Part shown: piece after piece, positions 17,645 to 26,993 of the stretch
Layout of the letters: each line of letters opens with the position of its first letter
Position numbering within the stretch: position 1 is the first letter of the stretch
DNA from: Candidatus Peribacteria bacterium
GTDB taxonomy: Bacteria > Patescibacteriota > Gracilibacteria > Peribacterales > Peribacteraceae
NCBI GenBank assembly: GCA_016866875.1
Contig: VGKY01000004.1
Coordinates: 1 to 64,000 of the forward strand
Direction of reading: 5' to 3'
DNA length: 64,000 nucleotides
Notes under the pieces: model-generated
Database searches by the model: none
What the model saw: the letters and a program-made list of their open reading frames with translations, nothing else
Told to the model about the DNA's origin: nothing
Translations under genes and position numbers: made by a program

Positions 17645-19144
17645 CTACGAACCCTTCAACTGGACAATCCACCGCGAAAGCCGGTTTTTCAGATTTCCCC
17701 CTCGCGCAAGCCCCCTTCCTATAGCCATACCGTTCCAGAGGATGATGATATCGCCATCGGCATCTTCTCGGCATTCGATGTTTTGGCCCTCGAGCAGTTC
17801 GTGGAGATCGTTATCGCCGACACTCAATATTCCCCGAGTGGCCATCGTCCCGCGCGCGATAGCGAGCTCATCGGTGATGCGGAATCTCCCGTCTTTCAGT
17901 CCCTTTGCGTACGGAATCCCCATGCTGTAGTCCACAATAGGAAGGTGCAATGAGGCTGCTGCCTCGGTCGTGAGCAACACAAGATCCCCTCGGTGGACAA
18001 GCATCTCTCCCTCGTGCACGAAGTCGGTGCCATAGATATCTGCAATGCGCTTGCGGATCTCCATCTCCATCGTGCGCTGAAATCTCTCCTCGCGCCTGCG
18101 AAGAGATGCACCATGCTCGCGAGCTCTCGTCGGTGCAATTTTGCGAAGAACAGCGCAGAAGAACCCTTCGGTGTCGTAGGTCTGGGGCCAGATCCGCAAT
18201 AACGGGAATGCGGAATGAGGAATGAGGAATGAGGAATTACCAGAAAGATGTTCTTGTACTCTGAGCGAATCCTGTACGGCAATTCCTAATTCATCATTCC
18301 CTGCCCCTCGAAGCCTTGGCGAAGTGGGGTTCATTCCTAATTTTCCTGGCTCTACCACCTCTAGTTGATCACAAAATTTGTTCAGTATTTGGAGCACCAC
18401 GCCTTCGTTTTCCTCGGGTGTGAGCGTACAGGTGGAATAGACGATTGTGCCGCCCACTTTTGCAGCGTGCACTGCGGCTTCGAGCACCTCCATCTGGAGC
18501 CTCGCCATCTTCGCGATGTTTTCGGGGCCGCAGAAATTCAGGGCATCGCTGTCTTTCCGAACTGTGCCTTGTGCACTGCAAGGCGCATCGCAGAGCACGC
18601 GATCAAACTGCTCGGTCATCTGCTTTCCAAACCACTGCCCTACCTTTTTTGTGAGGATGACATTCGTCACGCCCGACCGCTGGCATGCCGTAGAGAGGGT
18701 CCACATCCGTTTCTCCTGGACTTCGTTGGCAACGACCACTCCCCTGCCCTGCATCATGGCAGCAAGCTGCGTCGTCTTACTCCCCGGAGCCGCACACATA
18801 TCGAGCACGGTCTCTCCAGGCTCGGGATCGAGAAGTACGGGAGGCAGCATCGAGGAAGCCTCCTGGAGGTACACATGACCGAGGAGATGCAAAAGATCTT
18901 TGCCGAGCGCCTCGCTCCTATCCTCGCGGTCAATGAAAAACCCTTCAGGACACCACGGTATAGGATCGAGATTCCATCCGTGATCGGCCGCCCACTGCTT
19001 CACGCTCTCCACACTGGTCTTGAGCGTATTCACACGGATGCACTTACGGAGCGGCCGCGCGCTCGCAGCTTTGAGCGCTGCAAGATCGGTAAACGGCGCG
19101 TAGCGATCGAGGGGGGTGAAGAAATCTTTGTGCATCGAAGACAT
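17645..19144 (-). CDS. NOL1/NOP2/Sun-family RNA m5C methyltransferase (RsmF/RsmB-like)
   Basis: 'VLDMCAAPGSKTTQLAAMMQ', 'VLCDAPCSAQGT', 'YSTCTLTPEENEGVV'. Coding region contains a heptamer-array insertion. Confidence 0.92.
   Translation of the reverse strand: MSSMHKDFFTPLDRYAPFTDLAALKAASARPLRKCIRVNTLKTSVESVKQWAADHGWNLDPIPWCPEGFFIDREDRSEALGKDLLHLLGHVYLQEASSMLPPVLLDPEPGETVLDMCAAPGSKTTQLAAMMQGRGVVVANEVQEKRMWTLSTACQRSGVTNVILTKKVGQWFGKQMTEQFDRVLCDAPCSAQGTVRKDSDALNFCGPENIAKMARLQMEVLEAAVHAAKVGGTIVYSTCTLTPEENEGVVLQILNKFCDQLEVVEPGKLGMNPTSPRLRGAGNDELGIAVQDSLRVQEHLSGNSSFLIPHSAFPLLRIWPQTYDTEGFFCAVLRKIAPTRAREHGASLRRREERFQRTMEMEIRKRIADIYGTDFVHEGEMLVHRGDLVLLTTEAAASLHLPIVDYSMGIPYAKGLKDGRFRITDELAIARGTMATRGILSVGDNDLHELLEGQNIECREDADGDIIILWNGMAIGRGLARGGNLKNRLSRWIVQLKGS
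18204..18348. repeat. Degenerate GGAATGA heptamer array with inverted partner arms, inside the NSUN gene
   Basis: gggaatgcggaatgaggaatgaggaatgaggaatta (from 18204), then aattcctaattcatcattcc (18281-18300) and tcattcctaattttcc. Confidence 0.8.
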
Positions 19145-19184
19145 TCCCTAGACTAAGGCATACGCCATCTTTGCACATGGTATT

Positions 19185-19883
19185 TCATGCTGATTCTGCA
19201 CCAGACATCTCACGAATCTTCTGCTGCCTAAACTCCAGAAATCGCACCATTGAACCAACTGTATGCAAATCCGACGCCAAAGCTAAATCGGGGTCTGCGG
19301 CAAACGCATCGACATTGAGGTGGGGCAATCTCTCCTTTAGTTCAGCGAGGCCTGCTTCAGTCACGTAGATCTTATTTTGAGATGGACCCCCAACTCTACG
19401 AAACGCATCATCCTCAAACACCACTCCGTTGATGGAAAACAATTCTCCACGGGGAATTTCGATGCCAAACTCCTTCTCCACGCGGAAGAGGATATCCAAA
19501 TAATCGATAGACTCTGCGCCAAGATCCGCTTCAAGACGAGCACCTTCTGTCAGCTCATCCTCGTCAACACCAAGTGCATCTACTAAAACATCTGTTATGC
19601 CTTTCACCAGCCTCTCACGGGTCCAACTGGAAAACTCTGTCTCAAAGATAGTAGGAGCTCGAGCATAAGGCTGATGAGCGTCAGCATATGATGGAGTTTG
19701 TTCGTCCGTCGTGCCGACCATCACGTCACGTTCCTGAGGAGCGAACAAAGCATGGAATTTTGGCTTGAGCAGCTTCACCAGTTCCGGCACCGAAACACTG
19801 GAGACGCCTGCCTGAAGCAAAGCATCAGCGATTTCGCGCTCGGGGTCAGCCTTGGGAGATGCGATGCTGGAGGGGGCTAGCAT
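19185..19883 (-). CDS. Acyl-carrier-protein-domain protein with long extensions
   Basis: Central 'VLVDALGVDEDELTEGARLEADLGAESIDYLDILFRVEKEFGIEIP' carries the DS-like phosphopantetheine site (ES) typical of ACPs. Confidence 0.75.
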   Translation of the reverse strand: MLAPSSIASPKADPEREIADALLQAGVSSVSVPELVKLLKPKFHALFAPQERDVMVGTTDEQTPSYADAHQPYARAPTIFETEFSSWTRERLVKGITDVLVDALGVDEDELTEGARLEADLGAESIDYLDILFRVEKEFGIEIPRGELFSINGVVFEDDAFRRVGGPSQNKIYVTEAGLAELKERLPHLNVDAFAADPDLALASDLHTVGSMVRFLEFRQQKIREMSGAESA

Positions 19884-19925
19884 GGGAAGCGGATGGTAGC
19901 TTTTCAGGAGAAGTACGCAAGGACA

Positions 19926-20483
19926 TTACTGCTCTTGCGCGGTTGGACTGGTCGCACGAAATTCTTCGAGTGCGCGCTGAGGGTCCCCGCGAGTACAGAT
20001 TTCCTGGATGCGCTTCCACACAAGATCGCGTTGACAATCCCCGTAGCGCAGAGCTTCAAGAACATCGGCAGCATCCTCTCCGAGGTACGAGCGAAAGCGC
20101 TCGAGTCGTTCCTGCTTTTCCCCATCGGGGAGACTCGTATCGGCGGGCCCGAGACCGACGTCGAGCATCCGATTGCGCAGCGAGGGCTTCTTGCGGAATC
20201 CCTCAAGGTTTGCATCTTCGATGAACCGCATAGGAAGACCGCTACTTGCGAAAAGCGCCTGCATCCTGCGTTGCGTCCAGCCCTGCATTTGAAAGGAAAT
20301 CTTTCCCTTCAAGCCAGTGACCCTCGAATGCTCGACGAGTGCCTGAAATCCTTCATCTGTGAAGGGAAGCTTGCCTTTCAGCATTTCCTGGATGCAGCCA
20401 TAGGCCATGACCTCCACCACCGACCTTCCGAGAGCCGTTCGCGTGATCTCTGATTGCCGTTGCGCGCGTGGGGATTCCTCCAT
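19926..20483 (-). CDS. Hypothetical protein
   Basis: 185-aa ORF, compact gene context; weak RecX-like feel only. Confidence 0.5.
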   Translation of the reverse strand: MEESPRAQRQSEITRTALGRSVVEVMAYGCIQEMLKGKLPFTDEGFQALVEHSRVTGLKGKISFQMQGWTQRRMQALFASSGLPMRFIEDANLEGFRKKPSLRNRMLDVGLGPADTSLPDGEKQERLERFRSYLGEDAADVLEALRYGDCQRDLVWKRIQEICTRGDPQRALEEFRATSPTAQEQ

Positions 20484-20525
20484 AGATACTTGATCTCTCA
20501 GGATCCCAGACTATACTGCCATTCA

Positions 20526-21278
20526 ATGTCAAGAACCAGCACTTCATCGAAAATCGGGGACTTTCGCGTGGAGAGCTACGGATCGGGGGAGCCGACGATG
20601 ATGGCCATCGGCGGCCTTGCCTATGCCCCTTCGGATTTCTCACGCATGGCGGATTATGTCGAAGGTACCTTGCACGTTATCGATCAACCAATCCACGTGG
20701 GATCTGTAAAGAGAATGGAAGGATGGCAGCGGTGGCTGCGCACCGAATACGCAAGGATATTCAGGACCCTCGGAGCGGAGTACCTCATCGGCCACTCGTG
20801 CGGCAGCTTTGACGGAGCCCATATCGCAAACAACCTCCCGTCGCTCAAAGGACTCGTCATGCTCACTCCTCCCTACGGAAAGGCGGGGATGTCGGATAGA
20901 AGTCGCTGTGAGGACTTCGGACTCCTTGATCGATGCCTCGCGAGTCTCTGCGACGACATGCCAGACGACCTCTACCGTTCCATGCTCGCAGAGCACGATG
21001 ATGAATACGGCCTGCGGATCAAAGACATCTATCGGCATGAGATCCCCAAAGGAGAATCTGTCGTAAGAGATGTGATACAGCTAATGCGAGAATCACGCTC
21101 CCCGATTCTTGTCCTGCTCGGATCTCAAGATCCGTGGAACAACGGTGCTGAACCGCCAGCTGAGGGCGAACATATATCTGTACAACGCATGACAAGCGGA
21201 CATTACCCCCACGTCACACAACCAGAAGCCACAACGCAATATGTTCATAACTGGTTGCGCTCTCACACCACCCCCTGA
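20526..21278 (+). CDS. Alpha/beta-hydrolase-like protein
   Basis: 'AEYLIGHSCGSFDGAHIAN' nucleophile elbow-like, 'SPILVLLGSQDPWN', terminal His. TATACT 8 nt before ATG 20526. Confidence 0.6.
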   Translation: MSRTSTSSKIGDFRVESYGSGEPTMMAIGGLAYAPSDFSRMADYVEGTLHVIDQPIHVGSVKRMEGWQRWLRTEYARIFRTLGAEYLIGHSCGSFDGAHIANNLPSLKGLVMLTPPYGKAGMSDRSRCEDFGLLDRCLASLCDDMPDDLYRSMLAEHDDEYGLRIKDIYRHEIPKGESVVRDVIQLMRESRSPILVLLGSQDPWNNGAEPPAEGEHISVQRMTSGHYPHVTQPEATTQYVHNWLRSHTTP

Positions 21279-21892
21279 CATCTCCTTCCTACGTCATGCA
21301 ACAAATCGTCCATACGGCTATCGGGCAGAGGTGTGGTGGGGATGGTGGCTCCTCTTGTTGATACTCCCCACAGTTTCCTTCGCGCACGGAGCGTGACGAG
21401 AAGAGCGTGGTCCGTGATCGCTGACATCTCGAGTCGCTCACCTGGGGCCGGGTTTGCCATCACGGAGGTCTCGTTCTTGCGAATGACTCGCCACAGCAAC
21501 GGATCGTGGGGTCGATGAATTTCATACATGACATCCCCATCGAGAGAAGAAGTCACCCACTGTCGATTATTGGGAAAGGAACACGCATCTGCTTGCTTCG
21601 TTCTTTCGTAGCGCTCAAGAAGGACCTCGTACTGTTTATCGTAGTCGGTGGCAACAACGTCATGGACGGGCCTTCCCTTGTGCGCGATTCCCGTCCACTG
21701 AGCACTGCGCAGAAGGCCGCGGAGATGGCCATCCATGAGTACACGATAGCGCTGCAGAAGGGCATCTCGGACTCGGTCAATAGCCTCATCGCAGATAGGA
21801 GCATCCGTGAGGTCATCAACTGCATGGTCGATAGAGCGGTAATACCTTCCCTCGGTCGGAAATGCGTCTCGGAAGCGATGAGAAGGGAACAT
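21263..21892 (-). CDS. Hypothetical protein
   Basis: 209-aa ORF between annotated genes. Confidence 0.5.
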   Translation of the reverse strand: MFPSHRFRDAFPTEGRYYRSIDHAVDDLTDAPICDEAIDRVRDALLQRYRVLMDGHLRGLLRSAQWTGIAHKGRPVHDVVATDYDKQYEVLLERYERTKQADACSFPNNRQWVTSSLDGDVMYEIHRPHDPLLWRVIRKNETSVMANPAPGERLEMSAITDHALLVTLRARRKLWGVSTRGATIPTTPLPDSRMDDLLHDVGRRCQGVV

Positions 21893-21918
21893 GCGATCGA
21901 AGGAGAGTTACAAAAACA

Positions 21919-24423
21919 TTATCCAACGACAAAGCTTACAAGCTTACCCGGGACGTAAATCTGCTTAGCTATGGAAGTACCAGCGATGAACTTCGCGACG
22001 TTCTCCTGCTTGCTTGCAGTAGCAATGATGTCGTCCTTCGAACTATCGGACGGAACCTCGATACTCCCCCGAAGCTTGCCATTGACCTGTACAGCAATCG
22101 TCATCGTGTCTGATGTGAGGAGTGCCGGATCAAAGCTCGGCCAACGCTGATCAACGACGAATCCCTCCCCCCCGCACATCTCCCAGAGTTCGTCTGCCAG
22201 GTGCGGAGCGAGAGGTGCGAGGAGCTTGGCTACGGTCTGTAGAGTCGATCGATCGATTTCCTGCTCGCGCTCGAGGACATTGAGGAGCTCCATGAGCGCG
22301 CTGATTGCGGTGTTGAAGCGGAATGCAGGGATGTCTTCAGTGATTTTCTTGATCGCACGATGGAGTGCAGTCTGCGAAGATCCTTTAGATTGATCAATTT
22401 TTGTACTCGTGTTTTTTGTTTTTTGTGAGGGCTGATCCTGAATTATCTCAAAAAGCTTGAATAAACGAAGAGCAAAGCGATCAATCCCCTTGATCCCCGT
22501 ATCACTCCAGTCCCCTCCTTCGGTGAAGGGTCCCATGAACATCAGGTACATACGAAACACATCGCTGCCGTGTCTGTCGACGAGAGCGTCTGGTGAAACC
22601 ACATTGCCTTTGCTCTTGCTCATCTTCGCCCCCTTGTTGGTAATCACGCCTTGGTGAACTAATTTTTTGAACGGTTCACTATGCGATACGTAGCCAAAAT
22701 CTTTGAGAGCCATCATCACAAAACGTGCATAGATCAGGTGCATACAGGCGTGCTCAGCACCTCCGATGTACATGTCGACGGGCATCCATTGCTTCTCTAC
22801 TTCAGGATGAACCAGAGTCAGAGGTTGATTGTTCTTTTTTTGAGAAGCTGACAGCTGACAGCTTTCAGCTTTCATCGAAGCACCCTGCGTTTGCAGGTAC
22901 ATCAAATAGTAAAAGCTCGAGCATACGAACGTATCCATCGTGTCATACTCCGGCGTCCAGCCCTTACCAAAGAGCTTCTCCGTACGCTCCTTAAATTCGT
23001 TCGAGTGCTTGAGCGGCGACTCCCCCGTCGGGTTGAACTCGACATCTGTAGGCAGTGTCCACGGCAGATGCTCCTCGGGAACGGGATGCGGATTGCCTTT
23101 GGGATCGTAGACGATGGGAATGGGGGCGCCCCAGTAGCGCTGGCGCGATACACACCAGTCGCGAAGACGGTACTGAATCTTCCGCCTTCCCATGCCAGCT
23201 CTCTCAAGCTGATCAATGATCTTCTTGCGACCATCGAGAATCGCAATACCGCTGAACGCTCCAGAATCGATGATCGTTCCCAACACGGCATACTTGTCGA
23301 TGTTATCGTACACGATGGATTCACCCTCAGGATTTTGGATGCTCTGAACAATGTCTAAACCGTATTTTTTTGCGAAATCCATATCACGCTGATCATGTGC
23401 AGGAACACCCATAACTACCCCAGTCCCGTAAGTCATCAGAACGTAATCGGCCACCCATAAGGGGATGCTCATTCCTGTAAAGGGATGCTTGAGGAACGCA
23501 CCTGTGCATACGCCCGTCTTGTCCTTGTCACCAAACTGACGATCGAATTCTGATTTTGTAGAGGACTGAGCGATATAGGCATGCACTGCATCCCTCTGCT
23601 CCGGAGTAACGAGCGTAGGAAGTAAGGGATGATCGGGGGCAATGACCACAAATGTAACGCCGTAGATCGTATCCACGGTCGTGGTAAATGTTTCAAGACT
23701 CATATCGCAGCCGGTAACCGACCAGACCACATCGCATCCCTCACTGCGACCAATCCAATTCCTCTGCATGATCTTCGTCTTCTCGGGCCAGTCGAGGGCA
23801 TCCAAACCATCGAGAAGCTGCTGGGAGTACCGGGTGATATTCCAGTACCACTGCTCCAATGGCTTGTGGATGACTGGAGTCCCACAGCGCTCGCAAGTAC
23901 CGTCCTGCGCCTGCTCGTTTGCGAGAACCGTTTGGCAACTAGGGCACCAGTTCACATTGCCAGCCTTTTTATAGGCCAATCCGTGCTTATGCATCTGCAA
24001 AAAGAGCCACTGGGTGAAGCGGTAGTACTCCGGCGTAGACGTATTGACCATCTTGCTCCAGTCGTACATACAACCGATGCGCTTGAGCTGGGTGATCATG
24101 GTCTCCACGTTCTTGCGCGTCGAGGTATCCGGATGCACGCCTGTCTTTACGGCATAATTTTCGGCAGGAAGTCCGAAGGCATCAAACCCCATGGGGGAAA
24201 AGACCTTCTTTCCCTGCATCCGCATGAAGCGGGCGAAGCTATCGCTGGGGCCGTAGTTGTACCAATGCCCAATGTGAAGCTTGTCACCGCTCGGGTAGGG
24301 AAACATCACATGCGTGTAGTACTTGTCGCTTCCGTCGGAGAGATCTGCTGCATACAGACCGGCTTCCTCCCAGCGTTTCTGCCACTTGGCTTCCAGAGCC
24401 TTCGGATCGTACGTGCGCGACAT
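21919..24423 (-). CDS. leuS: Leucyl-tRNA synthetase
   Basis: 'FPYPSGDKLHIGHWYNY' (HIGH), 'KMSKSKGNVVSPD' (KMSKS), editing domain. Start MSRTYDPKALEAKWQ with TATCAT 7 nt upstream. Confidence 0.96.
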   Translation of the reverse strand: MSRTYDPKALEAKWQKRWEEAGLYAADLSDGSDKYYTHVMFPYPSGDKLHIGHWYNYGPSDSFARFMRMQGKKVFSPMGFDAFGLPAENYAVKTGVHPDTSTRKNVETMITQLKRIGCMYDWSKMVNTSTPEYYRFTQWLFLQMHKHGLAYKKAGNVNWCPSCQTVLANEQAQDGTCERCGTPVIHKPLEQWYWNITRYSQQLLDGLDALDWPEKTKIMQRNWIGRSEGCDVVWSVTGCDMSLETFTTTVDTIYGVTFVVIAPDHPLLPTLVTPEQRDAVHAYIAQSSTKSEFDRQFGDKDKTGVCTGAFLKHPFTGMSIPLWVADYVLMTYGTGVVMGVPAHDQRDMDFAKKYGLDIVQSIQNPEGESIVYDNIDKYAVLGTIIDSGAFSGIAILDGRKKIIDQLERAGMGRRKIQYRLRDWCVSRQRYWGAPIPIVYDPKGNPHPVPEEHLPWTLPTDVEFNPTGESPLKHSNEFKERTEKLFGKGWTPEYDTMDTFVCSSFYYLMYLQTQGASMKAESCQLSASQKKNNQPLTLVHPEVEKQWMPVDMYIGGAEHACMHLIYARFVMMALKDFGYVSHSEPFKKLVHQGVITNKGAKMSKSKGNVVSPDALVDRHGSDVFRMYLMFMGPFTEGGDWSDTGIKGIDRFALRLFKLFEIIQDQPSQKTKNTSTKIDQSKGSSQTALHRAIKKITEDIPAFRFNTAISALMELLNVLEREQEIDRSTLQTVAKLLAPLAPHLADELWEMCGGEGFVVDQRWPSFDPALLTSDTMTIAVQVNGKLRGSIEVPSDSSKDDIIATASKQENVAKFIAGTSIAKQIYVPGKLVSFVVG
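22845..22875. repeat. AGCTGAC/AGCTTTC heptamer array inside leuS
   Basis: aagctgacagctgacagctttcagctttc. Confidence 0.8.
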
Positions 24424-24485
24424 CCCCAGGATGATAGCAATTTCTGTGCATGCGAGGGAGAACTCTGCTACAGTTCCCGTTCGCA

Positions 24486-25850
24486 GTGGCACTCCCCTTA
24501 GTCGCCATCGTCGGCAGACCCAATACGGGCAAGTCCACCATCTTCAACCGCATCCTCGGGAAGCGGATCGCGATCGTGAGCGACATTCCGGGAACGACAC
24601 GCGACCACATCGCGGGAAAAGTCGAGTCTGAAGATGTGGACTACCTCCTCGTCGACACGGGTGGAATGGGCGGGGGCACCGAAGACACGGATTTCGAGGA
24701 CGACGTGGAAGCGCAGTCTACCCTCGCCGTGGAGCATGCCGACGTCATCGTACTGGTGCTCTCCGGCAGAGAAGAGCTGACGAGTTCTGATCACGCCGTC
24801 GCCGAGGTGCTCCGCAGGCGCAAGCGCAAGCATGTTCCGATCATCGTCATCGTCAACAAGATCGATAATCCTGCGAAGATCGAGGAGATCCTCCCGCAGT
24901 ACTACGAGCTGGGGATTGGAGACGTGCTCATTCCCCTCAGTGCGGCGCACGGGTCGGGATTCGGCGCATTGGCAGACGCGATCCGCTCTGGTCTCAAGAA
25001 ATTGCATTTCGCGAAAGCAACGGGATCCGACGAGGCCGCGGACGCTCCCCGCGTCGCCATCGTCGGCAAGCCAAATGTCGGCAAAAGCTCGATCGTCAAC
25101 GCCCTCATGAGCGACCCGCAGCGTGCGGTTTCGCCGCGGATCGTCTCCGACATCCCCGGCACGACCCGAGACGCGGTCGACACCGCGATCCGTCACGATG
25201 GGAAAGACTTCATCTTCGTCGACACGGCGGGAATCAAGCGAAAGAAAGAAGCGAAACCCGGCCTCGAGACCCTCGCGTACTTTCGTTCGGTGCGAGCGAT
25301 CGCCGAGGCCGACGTCGCGGTCCTTGTCCTCGACGGTTCCGGCCCCCTCACGCGCCAGGACAAACGCATCGCGCAGATCGCTCTCGAGGAGGGCAAGGGG
25401 CTGATCATCGCCGTCAATAAGAGCGATGTCATGATTCCCGAACAGCGGAAGAACGCTGCCAACGATGTGCTCACCGATCTCCCCTTCTGCAGATTTGCTC
25501 CCGTCATCGTCTGCTCAAGCAAGACGCGCGACGGTCTTGTGAAGCTCTTCGAGCTCATCGAGATGGTACAGAGGAACCGCAGGCGGAGAATCCCGACGCA
25601 AGAGCTGCATGAATGGTACGAGCAGAACATGCGCAGCCAGCCGATGGCGGAGCTCAAGGGGAGCAAGCACATCACCCAGGCGGACGAACCCGTTCCCACC
25701 TTCGTCATCTTCGTGAAGGAACCCAAGCGCGTGAAAGCGTCGGAGCTGCGCTTCTTGGAAAGCCGCCTGCGTTCGACCTTCGCGTTTGAGGGAACGCCAG
25801 TGCGATGGATAACAAAAGGGCCCAAGGAGAAAGGAGCAGGTAGCAAGTAG
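24486..25850 (+). CDS. der: GTPase Der (EngA)
   Basis: Two G domains: 'VAIVGRPNTGKSTIFNRILGKRIAIVSDIPGTTRD' and 'VAIVGKPNVGKSSIVNALMSD', plus a KH-like C-terminus. Confidence 0.96.
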   Translation: MALPLVAIVGRPNTGKSTIFNRILGKRIAIVSDIPGTTRDHIAGKVESEDVDYLLVDTGGMGGGTEDTDFEDDVEAQSTLAVEHADVIVLVLSGREELTSSDHAVAEVLRRRKRKHVPIIVIVNKIDNPAKIEEILPQYYELGIGDVLIPLSAAHGSGFGALADAIRSGLKKLHFAKATGSDEAADAPRVAIVGKPNVGKSSIVNALMSDPQRAVSPRIVSDIPGTTRDAVDTAIRHDGKDFIFVDTAGIKRKKEAKPGLETLAYFRSVRAIAEADVAVLVLDGSGPLTRQDKRIAQIALEEGKGLIIAVNKSDVMIPEQRKNAANDVLTDLPFCRFAPVIVCSSKTRDGLVKLFELIEMVQRNRRRRIPTQELHEWYEQNMRSQPMAELKGSKHITQADEPVPTFVIFVKEPKRVKASELRFLESRLRSTFAFEGTPVRWITKGPKEKGAGSK

Positions 25851-25865
25851 CAGGTAGCAAGTTTT
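25833..25865. repeat. AGCAGGT/AGCAAGT heptamer array overlapping the der stop codon
   Basis: gagcaggtagcaagtagcaggtagcaagt; the TAG stop of der (25848-25850) is inside the array. Confidence 0.85.
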
Positions 25866-26233
25866 CAAGGAGAGTCTTTCTGCCGTTTTTGTTTGATCGT
25901 TTTTGTTGCCTGGACGAGCATCGCTGCGATTTCATGACAAAGATGAGCAAGATCATCCCATGCAACATCTTTTGTACAGTTCGATGCCTTGATGATCATG
26001 AGCCAATACTGCGTTTCGGATGCCTCTTTGAGTGCGATGTGGAGTTTGGAAAGAAAATCCAAGGTACTTTGAGCATATTTTGCCTCTTCGCGATTGGCAC
26101 CGATACTCGTGGTGGATTTGAGGAGTTGTCCACTCAGTACAAATGCTCTTTCCCTATCCAGTTCGCGACGAGCATGTACTGCAGCTATGGAAAGTTTCAG
26201 TGCCTTCGATCGCAGGGGATGTGCATGGATCAT
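25865..26233 (-). CDS. S23/four-helix-bundle protein (23S rRNA intervening-sequence/Avd-like family)
   Basis: 'RERAFVLSGQLLKSTTSIGANREEAKYAQSTLDFLSKLHIALKEASETQYWLMI' matches the family pattern (SxGANIxEA, KlxIAlKEaxEtxyWL). Confidence 0.88.
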   Translation of the reverse strand: MIHAHPLRSKALKLSIAAVHARRELDRERAFVLSGQLLKSTTSIGANREEAKYAQSTLDFLSKLHIALKEASETQYWLMIIKASNCTKDVAWDDLAHLCHEIAAMLVQATKTIKQKRQKDSP

Positions 26234-26294
26234 ATCTTCTGATCATAGAGATTCTTCACAAAAATACAGGTGTACATTCATACAACCAATCACA

Positions 26295-26332
26295 CTGCTC
26301 CTTGCTCCTTGCTACCTGCTACCTGCTCCTTT
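26295..26332. repeat. CCTTGCT/ACCTGCT heptamer array, inverted relative to 25833-25865
   Basis: ctgctccttgctccttgctacctgctacctgctccttt. Confidence 0.85.
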
Positions 26333-26939
26333 ACCCACGCCCTTGTCGCATATCTTTCACCCTCCCGTCTTCATGAATCAGAAGCGGGAACGCCTTGATC
26401 GCAATTTCGAGCTTATCGAGGAGCTTCACCGGGTCATCGTCAAAGACCATGTTCGGGGGGATTGTGCGCTTGCAGAGGTTCTCAATGATGTGGGGAATCG
26501 CATTGCTGATGCCGCCGGTATTTGTAAGGATGGCGAGCGGCCGGCCTTCATCGTAGGCAATGGTGAACTCATTCAATGTACCAATGCCGCCGCCAACGAT
26601 TATGATGCCATCACTGCTTCGGATATTGATAATGTCGCGCTCCATAAACCCCTGTCCCGTATAGAGAATAATATCGTTGTCATGTGGTGAGAGATATTCA
26701 TTGACGTGCTCATATTCCGAAAAGGCGGGCGATATACCGATGGTAAGTCCCCCTGCCTCCTGAGCACCAAGCAGAGAATCATACGGCAAACCCGGGCAGG
26801 CGCCGTTGATGAATATATGGCCTCTTCGTGCGATTTCCTGGCCAAGCTTGCGTGCAACGCTTCGTGCATGCTGGCCCTCAGTTTGCGGCCCTGATGCCGA
26901 TCCCATGACGCCGATCTTGAGTTTGTGATGGTAGGCCAC
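26331..26939 (-). CDS. LOG-family (TIGR00730-like) protein
   Basis: 'GVMGSASGP', 'IIIVGGGIGTLNEFTIAYDEGRPLAILTNTGG' resembles the PGGxGTxxE motif. TATAAT 9 nt from the GTG start. Confidence 0.75.
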   Translation of the reverse strand: MAYHHKLKIGVMGSASGPQTEGQHARSVARKLGQEIARRGHIFINGACPGLPYDSLLGAQEAGGLTIGISPAFSEYEHVNEYLSPHDNDIILYTGQGFMERDIINIRSSDGIIIVGGGIGTLNEFTIAYDEGRPLAILTNTGGISNAIPHIIENLCKRTIPPNMVFDDDPVKLLDKLEIAIKAFPLLIHEDGRVKDMRQGRG

Positions 26940-26993
26940 GTTCTCTCTATTATAGCAAAAATTCGGGGAAAGTACACATTCGCTCAGAGCGCT

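Noticed and set aside
18204-18348. CRISPR or minisatellite with spacers in the heptamer arrays
   Set aside because: Units are 7 bp, directly adjacent and degenerate, with no unique spacers.
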